Source of the DNA: Azolla caroliniana
Taxonomy: Eukaryota; Polypodiophyta
Assembly (NCBI GenBank): GCA_043228905.1
Contig: JBHGNT010000010.1
Coordinates: forward strand, 4,154,001-4,218,000
Length of the DNA stretch: 64,000 nt
Direction of reading: 5' to 3'
Shown here in pieces: positions 1 through 9,900 of the stretch. Under the pieces are notes generated by a model. It did no database searches. It was not told the DNA's origin and saw only the letters and a list, made by a program, of their open reading frames with translations. Position 1 is the first letter of the stretch; each line of letters starts with the position of its first letter. Both the position numbers and the translations under genes were made by a program.

Positions 1-179
1 CATAAAGTTGAACCCATTAAATATATATATACACAACTAATGTGGGAAAGCATAGACCCAATTAAATATTTGGACCTCTTCCTCCATGTAGGAGGGAACA
101 ACCCAACAAAGACTTTTTAACGAAGGTTAATAACATGAGGATGTCTATTATGATTGACCTAGAAACGTGCTCTTTCTTA

Positions 180-525
180 AGTAGTCTTAATGTTATCTCA
201 TACACTATCTAGCATTTCTTAAGTAGTCTTAATTCATCTTTATGAAAAATAATATTCGTAAAGGCTCGTGGCAAAAAACCATACATCAGCATGCAAGGAC
301 TATATCTTGTCGAAGTATATTTAAATTTGTTATAAGTAATCTCTAATAAAATGAGATATTATTTTTGTTTTATAGGTTTCTTCGCCAAATAGATTTGAAA
401 TATATCCTCAATAATTTGATTGACTCATTCAATTTGACCATTAGACTAAGGATGATACAAGGAACTCATGCTAAAAATAGTTTCTAACTTTTTAAAGACT
501 CGAACCCAAAAATTGCTTGTAAACA
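180..525 (-). pseudogene. Ty3/Gypsy integrase relic, downstream part
   Basis: Read on the minus strand, 525 to about 430 gives the end of a retroviral-type integrase core (FTSNFW, then SMSSLYHP, a stop, then SNGQIE), the usual FTS-FW and HPQTDGQ-E motifs of Gypsy integrase. Further left, SPCMLMYGFLPRAF-like residues match the segment after the core. The frame holds several stops, so it is dead. It continues at 4099-4920: the two halves are separated by a LINE insertion with a matching target-site duplication. No LTR was recognised. Family assignment rests on motif reading only. Confidence 0.75.
508..524. repeat. Target-site duplication of LINE 1, left copy
   Basis: The 17-bp sequence aaaaattgcttgtaaac is repeated exactly at 4082-4098. 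The two copies bracket the LINE, and removing the interval rejoins the Gypsy integrase frame. The left edge is slightly uncertain because the right copy merges with the poly(A) tail. Confidence 0.85.
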
Positions 526-593
526 TGGTAGAACCCTTACCCATAAATGCAATGTCCAAGGATACCCGAAACGAATATATGCAATATAATAAA

Positions 594-738
594 GGGAAAA
601 GTACCAGGATACCCCTGGAAGTTCGTCTATTTACCATAAAGTAATTTTTTGGACATAGGGGTAGTTTGGTAAATTTGGAACTTCCAGGGGCATTATGGTA
701 AATAGACGAACTTCCAGGGGTATCCTGGTACTTTTCCC
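594..738. mobile_element. Mutator-like MITE, 145 bp
   Basis: Ends in inverted repeats of about 46 bp (594-639 and 693-738), starting gggaaaagtaccaggatacc on both strands. It is flanked by a 9-bp direct repeat tataataaa (585-593 and 739-747), the duplication length expected of Mutator-superfamily elements. No coding capacity. The near-perfect arms make opposite-strand ORFs start with the same residues, a palindrome artefact. It lies inside the LINE, so it is the youngest of the three nested elements. Confidence 0.85.
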
Positions 739-747
739 TATAATAAA

Positions 748-3700
748 TAGGATACCAAGGAAAGTTACGACTCAGATGATGGACCGACTAAATACCCCTA
801 TAGGTATGCATGAATTGTGGGACGCTATTGGGGATATGAACAAACAAAGATGTGCAGGAATTGATGGACTTCCTATATACTTTTACATCAAATGTTGGGA
901 TCTAATTAAGGATGACATGCTGGCAGAGATGCAATGCATTATGGTAGAAGGATTAATACCCACAACAATGTGTAGAGGCATAAGATAATGGCCAAAGTCG
1001 CAAGTAAGAGATTGAAAATGGTAGTTAGGGACATTATACATACAACGCAAACTGGCTTCCTGGAAAACCGGAGCATTGTTGATAATGTGATAACATTCTG
1101 GGAATACTCAGCATGGGTAGAGGAGCAAGAAGTGGACCTAGCAGTAATGCTACTCGACTTCGAAAAAGTATATGACAAGATTTCATGGGACTTCCTAGAA
1201 GCAGTGATGGCAACCCTATTGAAAATGGTACTTGGGGACATTATACATACAACGCAAATTGGCTTCTTGGAAAACCGGAGCATTGTTGACAATGTGATAA
1301 CATTTTGGGAATACTCAGCATGGGTGGAGGAGCAAGAAGTGGACCTAACAGTAATGCTACTCGACTTCAAAAAAGCATATGACAAGATTTCATGGGATTT
1401 CCTAGAAGTAATGATGGTAGCCCTAGGCTTTGAACAACAATGGATCCTTGGAATGGGTGCCTTTTATAGAGGTGCATCCAGCCAGGTGATAATGGCTGGA
1501 AGTATGGGGAAGAGCTTTACGATGCTACGTTCGGTACGCCAAGGATGCCCATTGGCCCCGTACTTATACATCATTGCAACATAAGCTTTGCATTATCAAA
1601 TTGTTGATAGATCTTGGCAAATACAAGGCCTTACCTTGCCCGATGATGAAGGTATGGTGCTTGATACGACATATGTTGATGACACAATGACCTATGTCAA
1701 AGGTGATGCACACAACTTGGGCAGATTGCAAAATGCAATTGATGAGTTTTGTAGGGGATCAGATGCTAAAATAAATTAGAATAAATCAGTGGGCATTTGG
1801 ATCAATAATAAGCCCATGTTAAATTGGGTCCCAGGCCCCAATTTTAGATGGTTGAGGAAAGGAGAAGCTACTAGATACTTGAGCTTCAAAATTGGTATGG
1901 ACATTGATCGAGCATAACACTACAATCTACTAGTGGACAAAATAAAAACGAAGCTAATATGGTGGAATGCAAGAAAACTATCCTTTGCGGGCAAGATTGT
2001 GATTCCAAATCAGATTCTAATGGCCATTATATGACATACTGTTGCATGCTGGATAATCGTGCCCAAGTCGATGAAATTGATAAAAAGGATTATCAGAAAT
2101 TTCTTATGGGGGGGCACAGAGGAAAATCAGGCTTGTGCAAAGGTTGCTTGGACCATGCTTATAAAAAGGAAAAGTGTAGGGGGGGTGGGATTGATAGATC
2201 CCATGGTGCAAACGAAGGCCTTGCTAGGCAAACTAGTGGTCAGGAGCCTACAACCTCCTGAGGCACCTTGGAAAGTTCTATGGCGACATAGATAGAAGAT
2301 GTGGTTGTAGAGACAAGATGGACGTTGGCCAAGCATCCCATTTTGGGGCTTTGTGCCAGAATGAGACCCAAATATTGGGGAAGTATGCAGAGTCTTTGTG
2401 CTATTGGAATTATGAAAGCATGGCAAGAAATTAGAAAGGGGATCACATGTAGGTGGAGAAATGATGCATATGCACGGATGTACATGCCAATTGTGTGGAA
2501 CCCATTTATTAGAGATGTGGATGGGCTGATGATAGGACAAAAAGCCGGTTTCAAATGGGCTGAGTTAATCAATGCCCAAGGGAATGCATGTGGAGTGGGA
2601 GAGGTTTTTGTCCAATGAGGTGGGCACTCAAAAGGCTAGAATATGGAGAATAAGCAGAGGTAAAGGCATGCTCATGAGAATTACATATGCCATTCCATGC
2701 TACAAGAATACCTTGGAAGAGGAAGAAGTAACAACCTCTGAAATTGCGTGGATAGGACTTATAGATGCTAAAAACTGTTTAATTGGCATTAAGGGAATGA
2801 AAGTAGAATCAAATGAGGTATGCTACTACAAACTAGAGCACGGAATGGTAAGAGTTGACCAACCAGTCTTTCTAAGAGAAAGGTCGATTAGGCTGATCGC
2901 AAAAAATGGCAAGAATATGATTATTGACCCTAAGCCAAGGGAGATCACACTGGCGACAGTGTGTTGGCCTATAGAAGGGCATTTGGATCAGCTATCATGG
3001 GACCCAACGATGTATTTTTGGAGAACTCAAGGACAAATTGATGGGGAAAAGTTGGTTCAATTTTTCAAGTATAACACGAAGATTGGGAGGCAAATTATTC
3101 TAGAACAAGAACACGACAAGATTGCGGCAAAGAAATTTTGGATACAGGAGGGCATTAGTGAAATGAGACTAGATCAATTCTGGAAAATGATATGGCATGA
3201 CAGATATGACCGCAAGATAATGATGTGGTTATGGCTTATTGCACATAGAGCCTTGTCAGTAGGGACGTGGGGTAAAGGCCCCAATGTAGACCCTAGATGT
3301 ATTGCATGTAGACAGATAGAAAGCATTTCCCATTGTCTATGGGAATGTCGCGAGGCAGTGGCTGTATGGGGAAGGGCACTATGTTTGCTTTGCCATGCTT
3401 CTAGTTCATTCACCCTCAACTAGGGACATGCTTGTTGGATTTGTCTTGAGGATGATGTGGCGAAATACGATAGCACATGCGATGCTTAGTACAGAGGGGA
3501 GAATGGCATGTAATTCGGCTGATCAATGACAACAAGGTACCTACAACTTGTGCACAGAATCAAAAACTTGGAGATCTTTGGACGTTGCTTGCCCCCATTA
3601 CTATATGGTGTATATGGACAACCAGGTGTACCAGGGTATTTTCAGCACACAAACGCCCTCCAACTGAATCGATTAAACTTATCTGGCACACATTAATAAC

Positions 3701-3869
3701 TACACTAAGAGCTCAATATGAGCGGATTGATGGTACCAATGATGTTGTGGAACTAATGAGGCTGAATTTTCGAAAACGATGGTGTACTACACCAATGGCC
3801 GCGGCAAATGGAATGGATATACTATGGAAGTATGAAGTACCCAAATGCTTGTTCCCCCCCTCCCATTAG
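748..3869 (+). pseudogene. LINE reverse transcriptase with zf-RVT, multiply frameshifted
   Basis: Reading frames in order: RT N-terminus (HELWDAIGDMNKQRCAGIDGLP, 748-988); RT palm with QTGFLENRSIVDN, LLDFEKVYDKISWDF and RQGCPLAPYLY (988-1584); the YVDDT catalytic box (about 1670-1683); thumb and connection (1959-3423); the zinc-binding C-terminus with C-x2-C and H-x4-C residues (about 3290-3350); and the tail to 3869. Between the first two frames the segment expected to hold the LIPK...NWRPITLLN block is missing, a deletion of roughly 80 bp. About 207 bp at 1012-1425 are present twice. Not functional. Confidence 0.85.
1012..1425 (+). repeat. In-frame tandem duplication (207 bp) inside the LINE RT
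   Basis: The block starting ttgaaaatggta at 1012 is repeated from 1219 with few differences, a period of 207 bp (69 codons). Both copies encode IIHTTQ(T/I)GFLENRSIVDN through DFLE, covering RT motifs A and its upstream region. The reading frame is kept across the junction. Confidence 0.85.
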
Positions 3870-4098
3870 TTGAACGAGGGGGGTGAAAGACATGGCATGT
3901 GGGATAGTGAATGTAGGTGAAGTGTATGAAAGGATGGCTGGAGACATGTGTGAAAGTGTAAGTTAAATAAGCGAGATCTCTTATGTAGGATAGGATAGTC
4001 TTGGCACGGCCTACCGAGAAAGGGATCGGGTTTGTGTATATTTTAACTAATGCACTATATTCTTTTTTGGAAAAAAAATAAAAAAATTGCTTGTAAAC

Positions 4099-4920
4099 TT
4101 CGAATCTCTATCGCAAACTACATCCATTGATGGGATGTAAAACTACATTAAATCATCAACGAATTATCCTGCAAATTCACGAGTTATTTCTTTTGCTTTA
4201 GTTGGTATAAATTTGATTGATTTTTTTAATTGATTGACAACAACCCACATAGAGTCATGAAGTCTTTGTGTTTGAGGTAGACGAGCAATTAAATTCAGGG
4301 ATATTCATTCTCCTTTGTTATTAGGAATATCGAATAGATGCAAAAAACTCTAATGTTATTACATAACTTTGCAGGTCATGGCATAATTTAGGCTAGAAAT
4401 ATTTAAAGGTGTTCAAAGTTGATTACATAATTTAGACAGTTCAAGGCATTCAAAGGTGCCCAATCGAGGATGTATCATAACACTCCAAACGAATTTCCTT
4501 TTTTATTTGAGAGTGACCTTGAATACAAACCTCCCCATTACTGTAGAGGAGATCGTTAAAAATGGAAAAGGTAAACTCCGAGGACATATTTACCCCATCC
4601 AATATCTTTTAAAAAACAATTGAGCAAGACATTACCCTTGAAATTCATATAAAATATCATTTTCTAATTCATTGAAGTTAAGCATGTTAATTTCATGAAT
4701 ACGACTAAGAACATCAACAATTATATTCATTGAACTTTTGCAATAACAAATGGAAAAATTGAAGTCTTGAATAAGTTTTGCCCATATACCCTTATGGCCA
4801 ACAAGATCATGTTAATCGCAATTTTTTTAAACACTGATGTTCTATTGTGACCACAATGATTTCCATATAAATAATATCTCCAAGTTTTAAGTGCATGCAA
4901 AAAGTTATTTTTCTTGAATG
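4099..4920 (-). pseudogene. Ty3/Gypsy RNase H and integrase relic, upstream part
   Basis: On the minus strand, from 4920 downwards: HALKTWRYYLYG (RNase H), then FNFSICYCKSSMNIIVDVLSR (end of RNase H, matching the usual NVADALSR), then a degraded linker, then LPQTQRLHDSMWVVVNQLKKS and VVCDRDSKFTSNF (integrase core, first and second catalytic regions). It joins the 180-525 segment once the LINE is removed. Stops and frameshifts run throughout. The order RNase H then integrase identifies Ty3/Gypsy rather than Copia. Confidence 0.75.
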
Positions 4921-5232
4921 AATGCCAACATTGAGTGTAATCAATTAGCTTTAGAATTGATCCTTAAGGTTATGGCTATACATACGTCCCACCAACCAAC
5001 AATTCTCTTGGAGCTATTGGAGAAATGGAAGTCCCTTCACCCAAGCCACACAATGAAAAAGAACTACCAAAACAAGAGAAAATGGAAACACAAGCAAAAT
5101 AAGAGGAAGATGATCCTTTCTCAAGATAAAAAGGTGTAAATGTAGTCAGGGTATTGGGGTGAACCATGTTATACATCCCTCAATGAAGAATAATCGGGTA
5201 GACCTTTAAGTTAACTATAAGATAATGATACC
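4921..5232. other. Unassigned stretch next to the Gypsy relic
   Basis: AT-rich sequence with a short open frame on + (4918-5139) rich in Lys, Asn and Gln that I do not recognise. It may be further decayed Gypsy sequence or unrelated. No reliable gene, RNA or repeat seen. Confidence 0.3.
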
Positions 5233-5245
5233 AAGAATCAATCCA

Positions 5246-5783
5246 AAGAAATAAATGCATTGTACAACCAATCAGGGATTTGCAAATTTGGTATTCAAAT
5301 AGGCTGAGTGACATCTAGCCCACCATAACCTCTATCGTGCTATGGAACATTTGGATATTTAGATGCAAAGTAGGTATTGCAGGAGAGGAAAGTCAACCAA
5401 AGGAGTCAATCACTACTCTATGCCATATGGTATTATCTGATTACGAATATATGAGCTCAATATGAAGAGCTAGAAGGAACTTCACACACAGTGGAAGCTG
5501 CAAGACTTTCCTTTCAACAATCAGGGTCAGATTCGCCCTTGGTGGATTATGTAGATGGCGTGCCAAAAGTGGTGTTACACCACTCCAAAATGGTTCTGTT
5601 CACCTTGGTAGCCCAACTAGGAAGGTACATGGTATTTTTCTGAAATTTTACATACTACGGGATGATAAACACATACTAGGGTAATGTGGTTGAATGTCTA
5701 TGAGTACATTTTTGTTGTACATATATGGAGTGTAAAGACACTCTACCTAACTAATGGGAAGTATCTTTTTACATACATAAAAA
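5246..5783 (+). mobile_element. Short LINE 3' fragment with its own target-site duplication
   Basis: About 538 bp bracketed by the 13-bp repeat aagaatcaatcca (5233-5245 and 5784-5796) and ending in an A-run (about 5778-5785). Its translation contains VLWNIWIFRCKVGIAGEE and PKESI, which parallels WCIWTTRCTRVFSAHKRPP and TESI in the C-terminal tail of the LINE at 525-4081. It is therefore a strongly 5'-truncated insertion of a related LINE. Frames are broken. Confidence 0.65.
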
Positions 5784-5796
5784 AAGAATCAATCCA

Positions 5797-6420
5797 TCAC
5801 ATAAGTTACAAGAAAATATAACCTAAGGCCTATTATAGTTACATTATACATAATGACTTAGGTATCAAGATCTCTTCGACAAACTTTAAAAAACTTACGT
5901 ATGTGCATCGTGTCGCATCAACTTGGTATTTTTTCCATCATGGTAAACATACAATTCTTAGATGGAGATCAAATGTGAGGTTAGACGATCCACACCACCT
6001 AGTGAGGTATGCCAACGCGCAACATGCCGCCAACTCATAAGTTGTAGCCTAATTTGTGATTCATTCTGAATACACATTACAAGACCTCCTTACCCCGAAT
6101 GGGGCATTTGGATTTAGTTCATGGTTTAGGGACACGATGAAAGCAAACACGACAATTGTGTCAAGTTGGGCAGGGATGTTCTAGTAGTCATGACATGTTT
6201 GTGCTCAATTAGTTTAAGTTCTATTTTTTTTTTTTTACTTAATTTTATTTTTAGTTATGATGACTGGATAAATACTCTATTGTTGTAAACCAATTGTCTC
6301 ATGGGCCAAATTTGGCCTTAGAAGACGTTAATACACCTTTCTTTCTTTCTTTCTTTCTTTCAGCCGACCACTAGAAATCGTAGCCTATGTAAACATGAGT
6401 TATATATAGGGCATGCTTGC
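5797..6420. other. Intergenic sequence, no gene recognised
   Basis: AT-rich DNA with no sustained coding frame. It contains a short T-run (about 6223-6235) and a (TTTC)n microsatellite at about 6337-6361. No transposon family recognised. Confidence 0.4.
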
Positions 6421-6424
6421 TTGT

Positions 6425-6600
6425 ATGGACAACTCATGGGCCCCCAAGACAGGACAATGAGTCGTTGGCCCCCTGGACAACTCGTGAGCTCCGTGGACAA
6501 AACTACTCACGGGCAGCCTGGACAACTACTCATGGGCCCCCTGGGACAGCCGTTCATGAGCTGCCCCTCGCATGAGGAGCATATGGTTTTAGCTCATCGT
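6425..6600 (+). repeat. Degenerate tandem repeat around a gacaactcatgggcccc motif
   Basis: Five to six imperfect copies of a unit of about 25-32 bp built on gacaactcatgggccccc. The stretch is markedly GC-richer than its surroundings and lies about 350 bp before the DUF760 start codon. It is open in one frame, but the encoded peptide only mirrors the repeat. Confidence 0.5.
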
Positions 6601-6853
6601 TAACCATTCAAACGAATAAGTGCTTCACAAAGAAAAAAAGAAAGAAAGGCCTAATTGATTCTAAGACTTTCCAGATGTTTCCAAAGGCTCCGCTCCGAGC
6701 CGCAGGCTCATGTTGGTTCGGTGGAGGCTCGGAAAAGGGGGACCTTTAGGTTCGACACCATAGCTAGAGGCTCGGGATTCATCCCCGTTCCCCCCTCTGA
6801 TTCTCAATCAGGAAATCTTCCTTTCTCCTCCATCCATCCATTCTTTCATCGTT

Positions 6854-6963
6854 GCCTTCTTCTTCTTCTTCTTCTTCTTCGATTAATCTTGTTCGATTCT
6901 GCAGCTTCTTCGGTTAATCCTCCTTCCTCTCCACCTTCCCGGAAGCTCTGATTCAGCCGTTCC
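6854..6963 (+). promoter_or_regulatory. Probable 5' UTR of the DUF760 gene with (TTC)n
   Basis: Pyrimidine-rich leader directly before the start codon, with a cttctt repeat at about 6856-6880 and further CT-rich sequence. Pyrimidine-rich leaders are common in plant nuclear genes for plastid proteins. The transcription start cannot be placed from sequence. Confidence 0.4.
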
Positions 6964-9900
6964 ATGTCGGGGGCCTCTTGGAAGTTTCCGACAATCTTTT
7001 CCTCTTCCTCTTCTTCTTCGCCTTCTCCAATTGCTTCGCCATCGCCATCTTCTTCAGGTTTCTGTTTCTTCCGCAGATCAGTGGTTCAATCTTCGTGTTT
7101 ACCTTGCCATGGTCAATATTACCGACATGACGTCTCAGCTAGCTCTCAGATTAGCAATACCAGAAGGTCTTGTGAATATGCTGCTTCCAGGACATTATTA
7201 GGTCAATTACATCAAGATGGAAACACAGAGGCTCTCCGTCATCATCATCATCATCATCATCAGCCTGTTGTAATTTATGATAGCTTTCCTGTGTTGAAAG
7301 TTAATGGACGGTTGAGAGATGGTGGAGCTAGTGCAGACTATAATAACTACAGAAAAGATCACAGTAATCACCATGGCCGCATTTCACGGAAGAATTCCTT
7401 GCAAAAGGTAAAGAATTAAATAGTTTACATCCGTTATTTTCTTCGTTAATTTGTTCACAGGAAAATCTCGTAGTTCTCTTTTCTTCTGTGCCTTTTGAGT
7501 ATATCGCAGTTTTAATTCAAAGAATGTCTATAAGAAGGCGTTGTAAACTATACGAGATTAGAGATGCCATCATTTTGGAATTTTCATTTTTTAGCATGAA
7601 AAAAAATCGTGTTTGTCGTTTTTTATTATCATTTTCCTCTTCAGTAGATCATACATGATTAGTTTTGTTTCGAATTCATGAGTAAAACAGATAACGTACT
7701 AATATTCATCTACTTTTTTCATTGTTTCACAAGAAAAACACGGATTTTTGCTTAATATGGATCCACTTTCTGTCATTCAGATTCATGACTGGACAGGATA
7801 ATGTGCTGATGCCAATTGCTTTTTCTCATAGCTTATGTATGAAAGTTATCTTCTAGCTTTACTCGTTTTACAAGAAGATTTTAGGCGTCTTCTTTTCTTG
7901 GATCATATATTATTAAGTTTAAGATTCAATTCATAACTAGACCAAACAATGTCCCTGTGTCAATCACTTACTCTCATAGCTTATTCATAATAATTATCCT
8001 CTTTCTTCATTTGTTTCGCAATCAAAACTCCAGTATTTTTCTTGTCTTGGGTTTGCTTCCTGTGCATGTTATACCACTTCAAGATTCGTTTCATTGCTAG
8101 ACCAGATTCATGGTTGGGTCAGACAATATGCAGTTGACAACGCAGAGTTTTTTCATAGTTTATCTGCTTTTTGCTCTATATTTTTTGCAGGAACCTTCAT
8201 TGCTTCTTAGTCTTATTCAGGAGATTCAGCCTCTAGACGTTTGCCAGATTAGTGTAGATGCCTCTCGTGATAGCACAGATGCAATGAAGAGGACAATCTC
8301 TGGTATGCTAGGTCTCCTTCCATCTGACCAATTCCATGTAACTGTTGAGAGCTCCCGTGATCCACTTGCAAAATTGCTTGTCTCATCCATTATGACTGGG
8401 TAAGTGTGATTTATTTCTTGTTATAACCGTAGCTTTGCATATGTAATGCTTTCATTTCTTTCTTTTTTCCATTTTATCGTTTACGATTTATCAATTCCAC
8501 ATTTATAATGTGTCTTTGTGTTAATTCTTTGTTTGTTATGCAATCATATGCTAAGGAATGCTGGAAGCATTTTAACTGCTTGATTATATTGACATTTATA
8601 ATGGTTCCTTTAAATTTTATCTCCTTGCCGCCTCTACAGCTATACATTAACAAATATCAGAACTAATAAATCTTCGTGTGCGTGAGTATATTGACATTTG
8701 TTATGATTCATTTTTTCTGCGTGTTGTTCTTTGTTTTATTTTCGTTCTTTTTTCCATTTTATTGTTTATGATTTATCAATTCCGCATTTATAATGTGTCT
8801 TTGTGTTAATTCTTTGTTTGTTATGCAATCATATGCTAAGGAATGCTGGAAGCATTTTAACTGCTTGATTATATTGACATTTATAATGGTTCCTTTAAAT
8901 TTTATCTCCTTGCCACCTCTACAGTTATACATTAACAAATATCAGAACTAATAAATCTTCGTGTGCGTGAGTATATTGACATTTGTTATGATTCCTTTTT
9001 TCTGCTTGTTGTTCTTTGTTTTATTTGTTTAGAAATGAGAACTCAATACACCCCGCTGTGCTTTGCTTATATTGAAGTTTGTAATGTTTCCTTTTTTATT
9101 GCTTTCTTAGTTTGTTGCTTATGCAGTTATGCACTAAGAATACCAAAAATCATTGATCTTTGTTTTTTTTCTATGTTGTTTATGCAGTTATCCATTTTGT
9201 AATGCTGGAAATAATAAAAGATCATTGGCTGTGTGATTATTGTACTGACGTTTGTAGTGTTTGTTTTTCTTTTTTCTTTTCATGTTTTTTATGCAGTTAT
9301 ACATTATTGTACTGACGTTTGTAGTGATTATTGTACTGACGTTTGTAGTGTTTGCTTTTCTTTTTTCTTTTCATGTTTTTTATGCAGTTATACATTAAGA
9401 AATGCAGAGTATAGATTATGCCTCCAAAAGAGTTTAGGGTCCTGTGATGATGATGAATCTGGTTGCTGGAAAAACGAGTTGTCCACAAATAATAATAAAA
9501 TACAGCTCAACTATGGAGATGGAATTCGTGAAAATCAATCACAGGAAGAAGAAAGTAATTATATCAATTCAAATTCTTTGGAGTGTTTTCATGAGGGACA
9601 ACAGCTGATTGATGATGATGCTAAGACAATTGAAGCACTTGGTTTTATGAATGAAGAAACTAGAAAGTACATCCAAAATCTCAAGGGAAAGTTAAATGCT
9701 GTTACAAAGGTATGTGTCTGGTTTATAATAAAACATAATGAAGCTTTGCATGATATGTGGCAAAATGTTTTCTTAATTACAAAATGGGAAGAAAGCTAAT
9801 ATTTGTTGAAAAGGTACCCACATAATTTAGAAGCATGGTTGAGCTCATAGTACGTAATATACTTGAATGCATTGTCAAACATTCTCATTCATACGAATGC

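Larger units (their letters stand above)
525..4081 (+). mobile_element. LINE (L1-type) retrotransposon, 5'-truncated and decayed
   Basis: A non-LTR retroelement inserted in the minus-strand Gypsy relic. It lacks ORF1 and endonuclease and begins in the N-terminal part of the reverse transcriptase. It ends in an A-rich tail (about 4069-4086) followed by the right copy of the 17-bp target-site duplication. The coding sequence is broken into at least six frames, so it is old. It belongs to the same broad LINE clade as the element at 25.5-29.7 kb, sharing for example the SVRQGCPLAPYLY segment. A MITE interrupts it at 594-738. Confidence 0.9.

Noticed and set aside
446-988. Opposite-strand open frames both starting MVNRRTSRGILVLFP
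   Set aside because: The shared N-terminus is produced by the inverted repeats of the MITE at 594-738; the rest is Gypsy integrase (minus) and LINE RT (plus).
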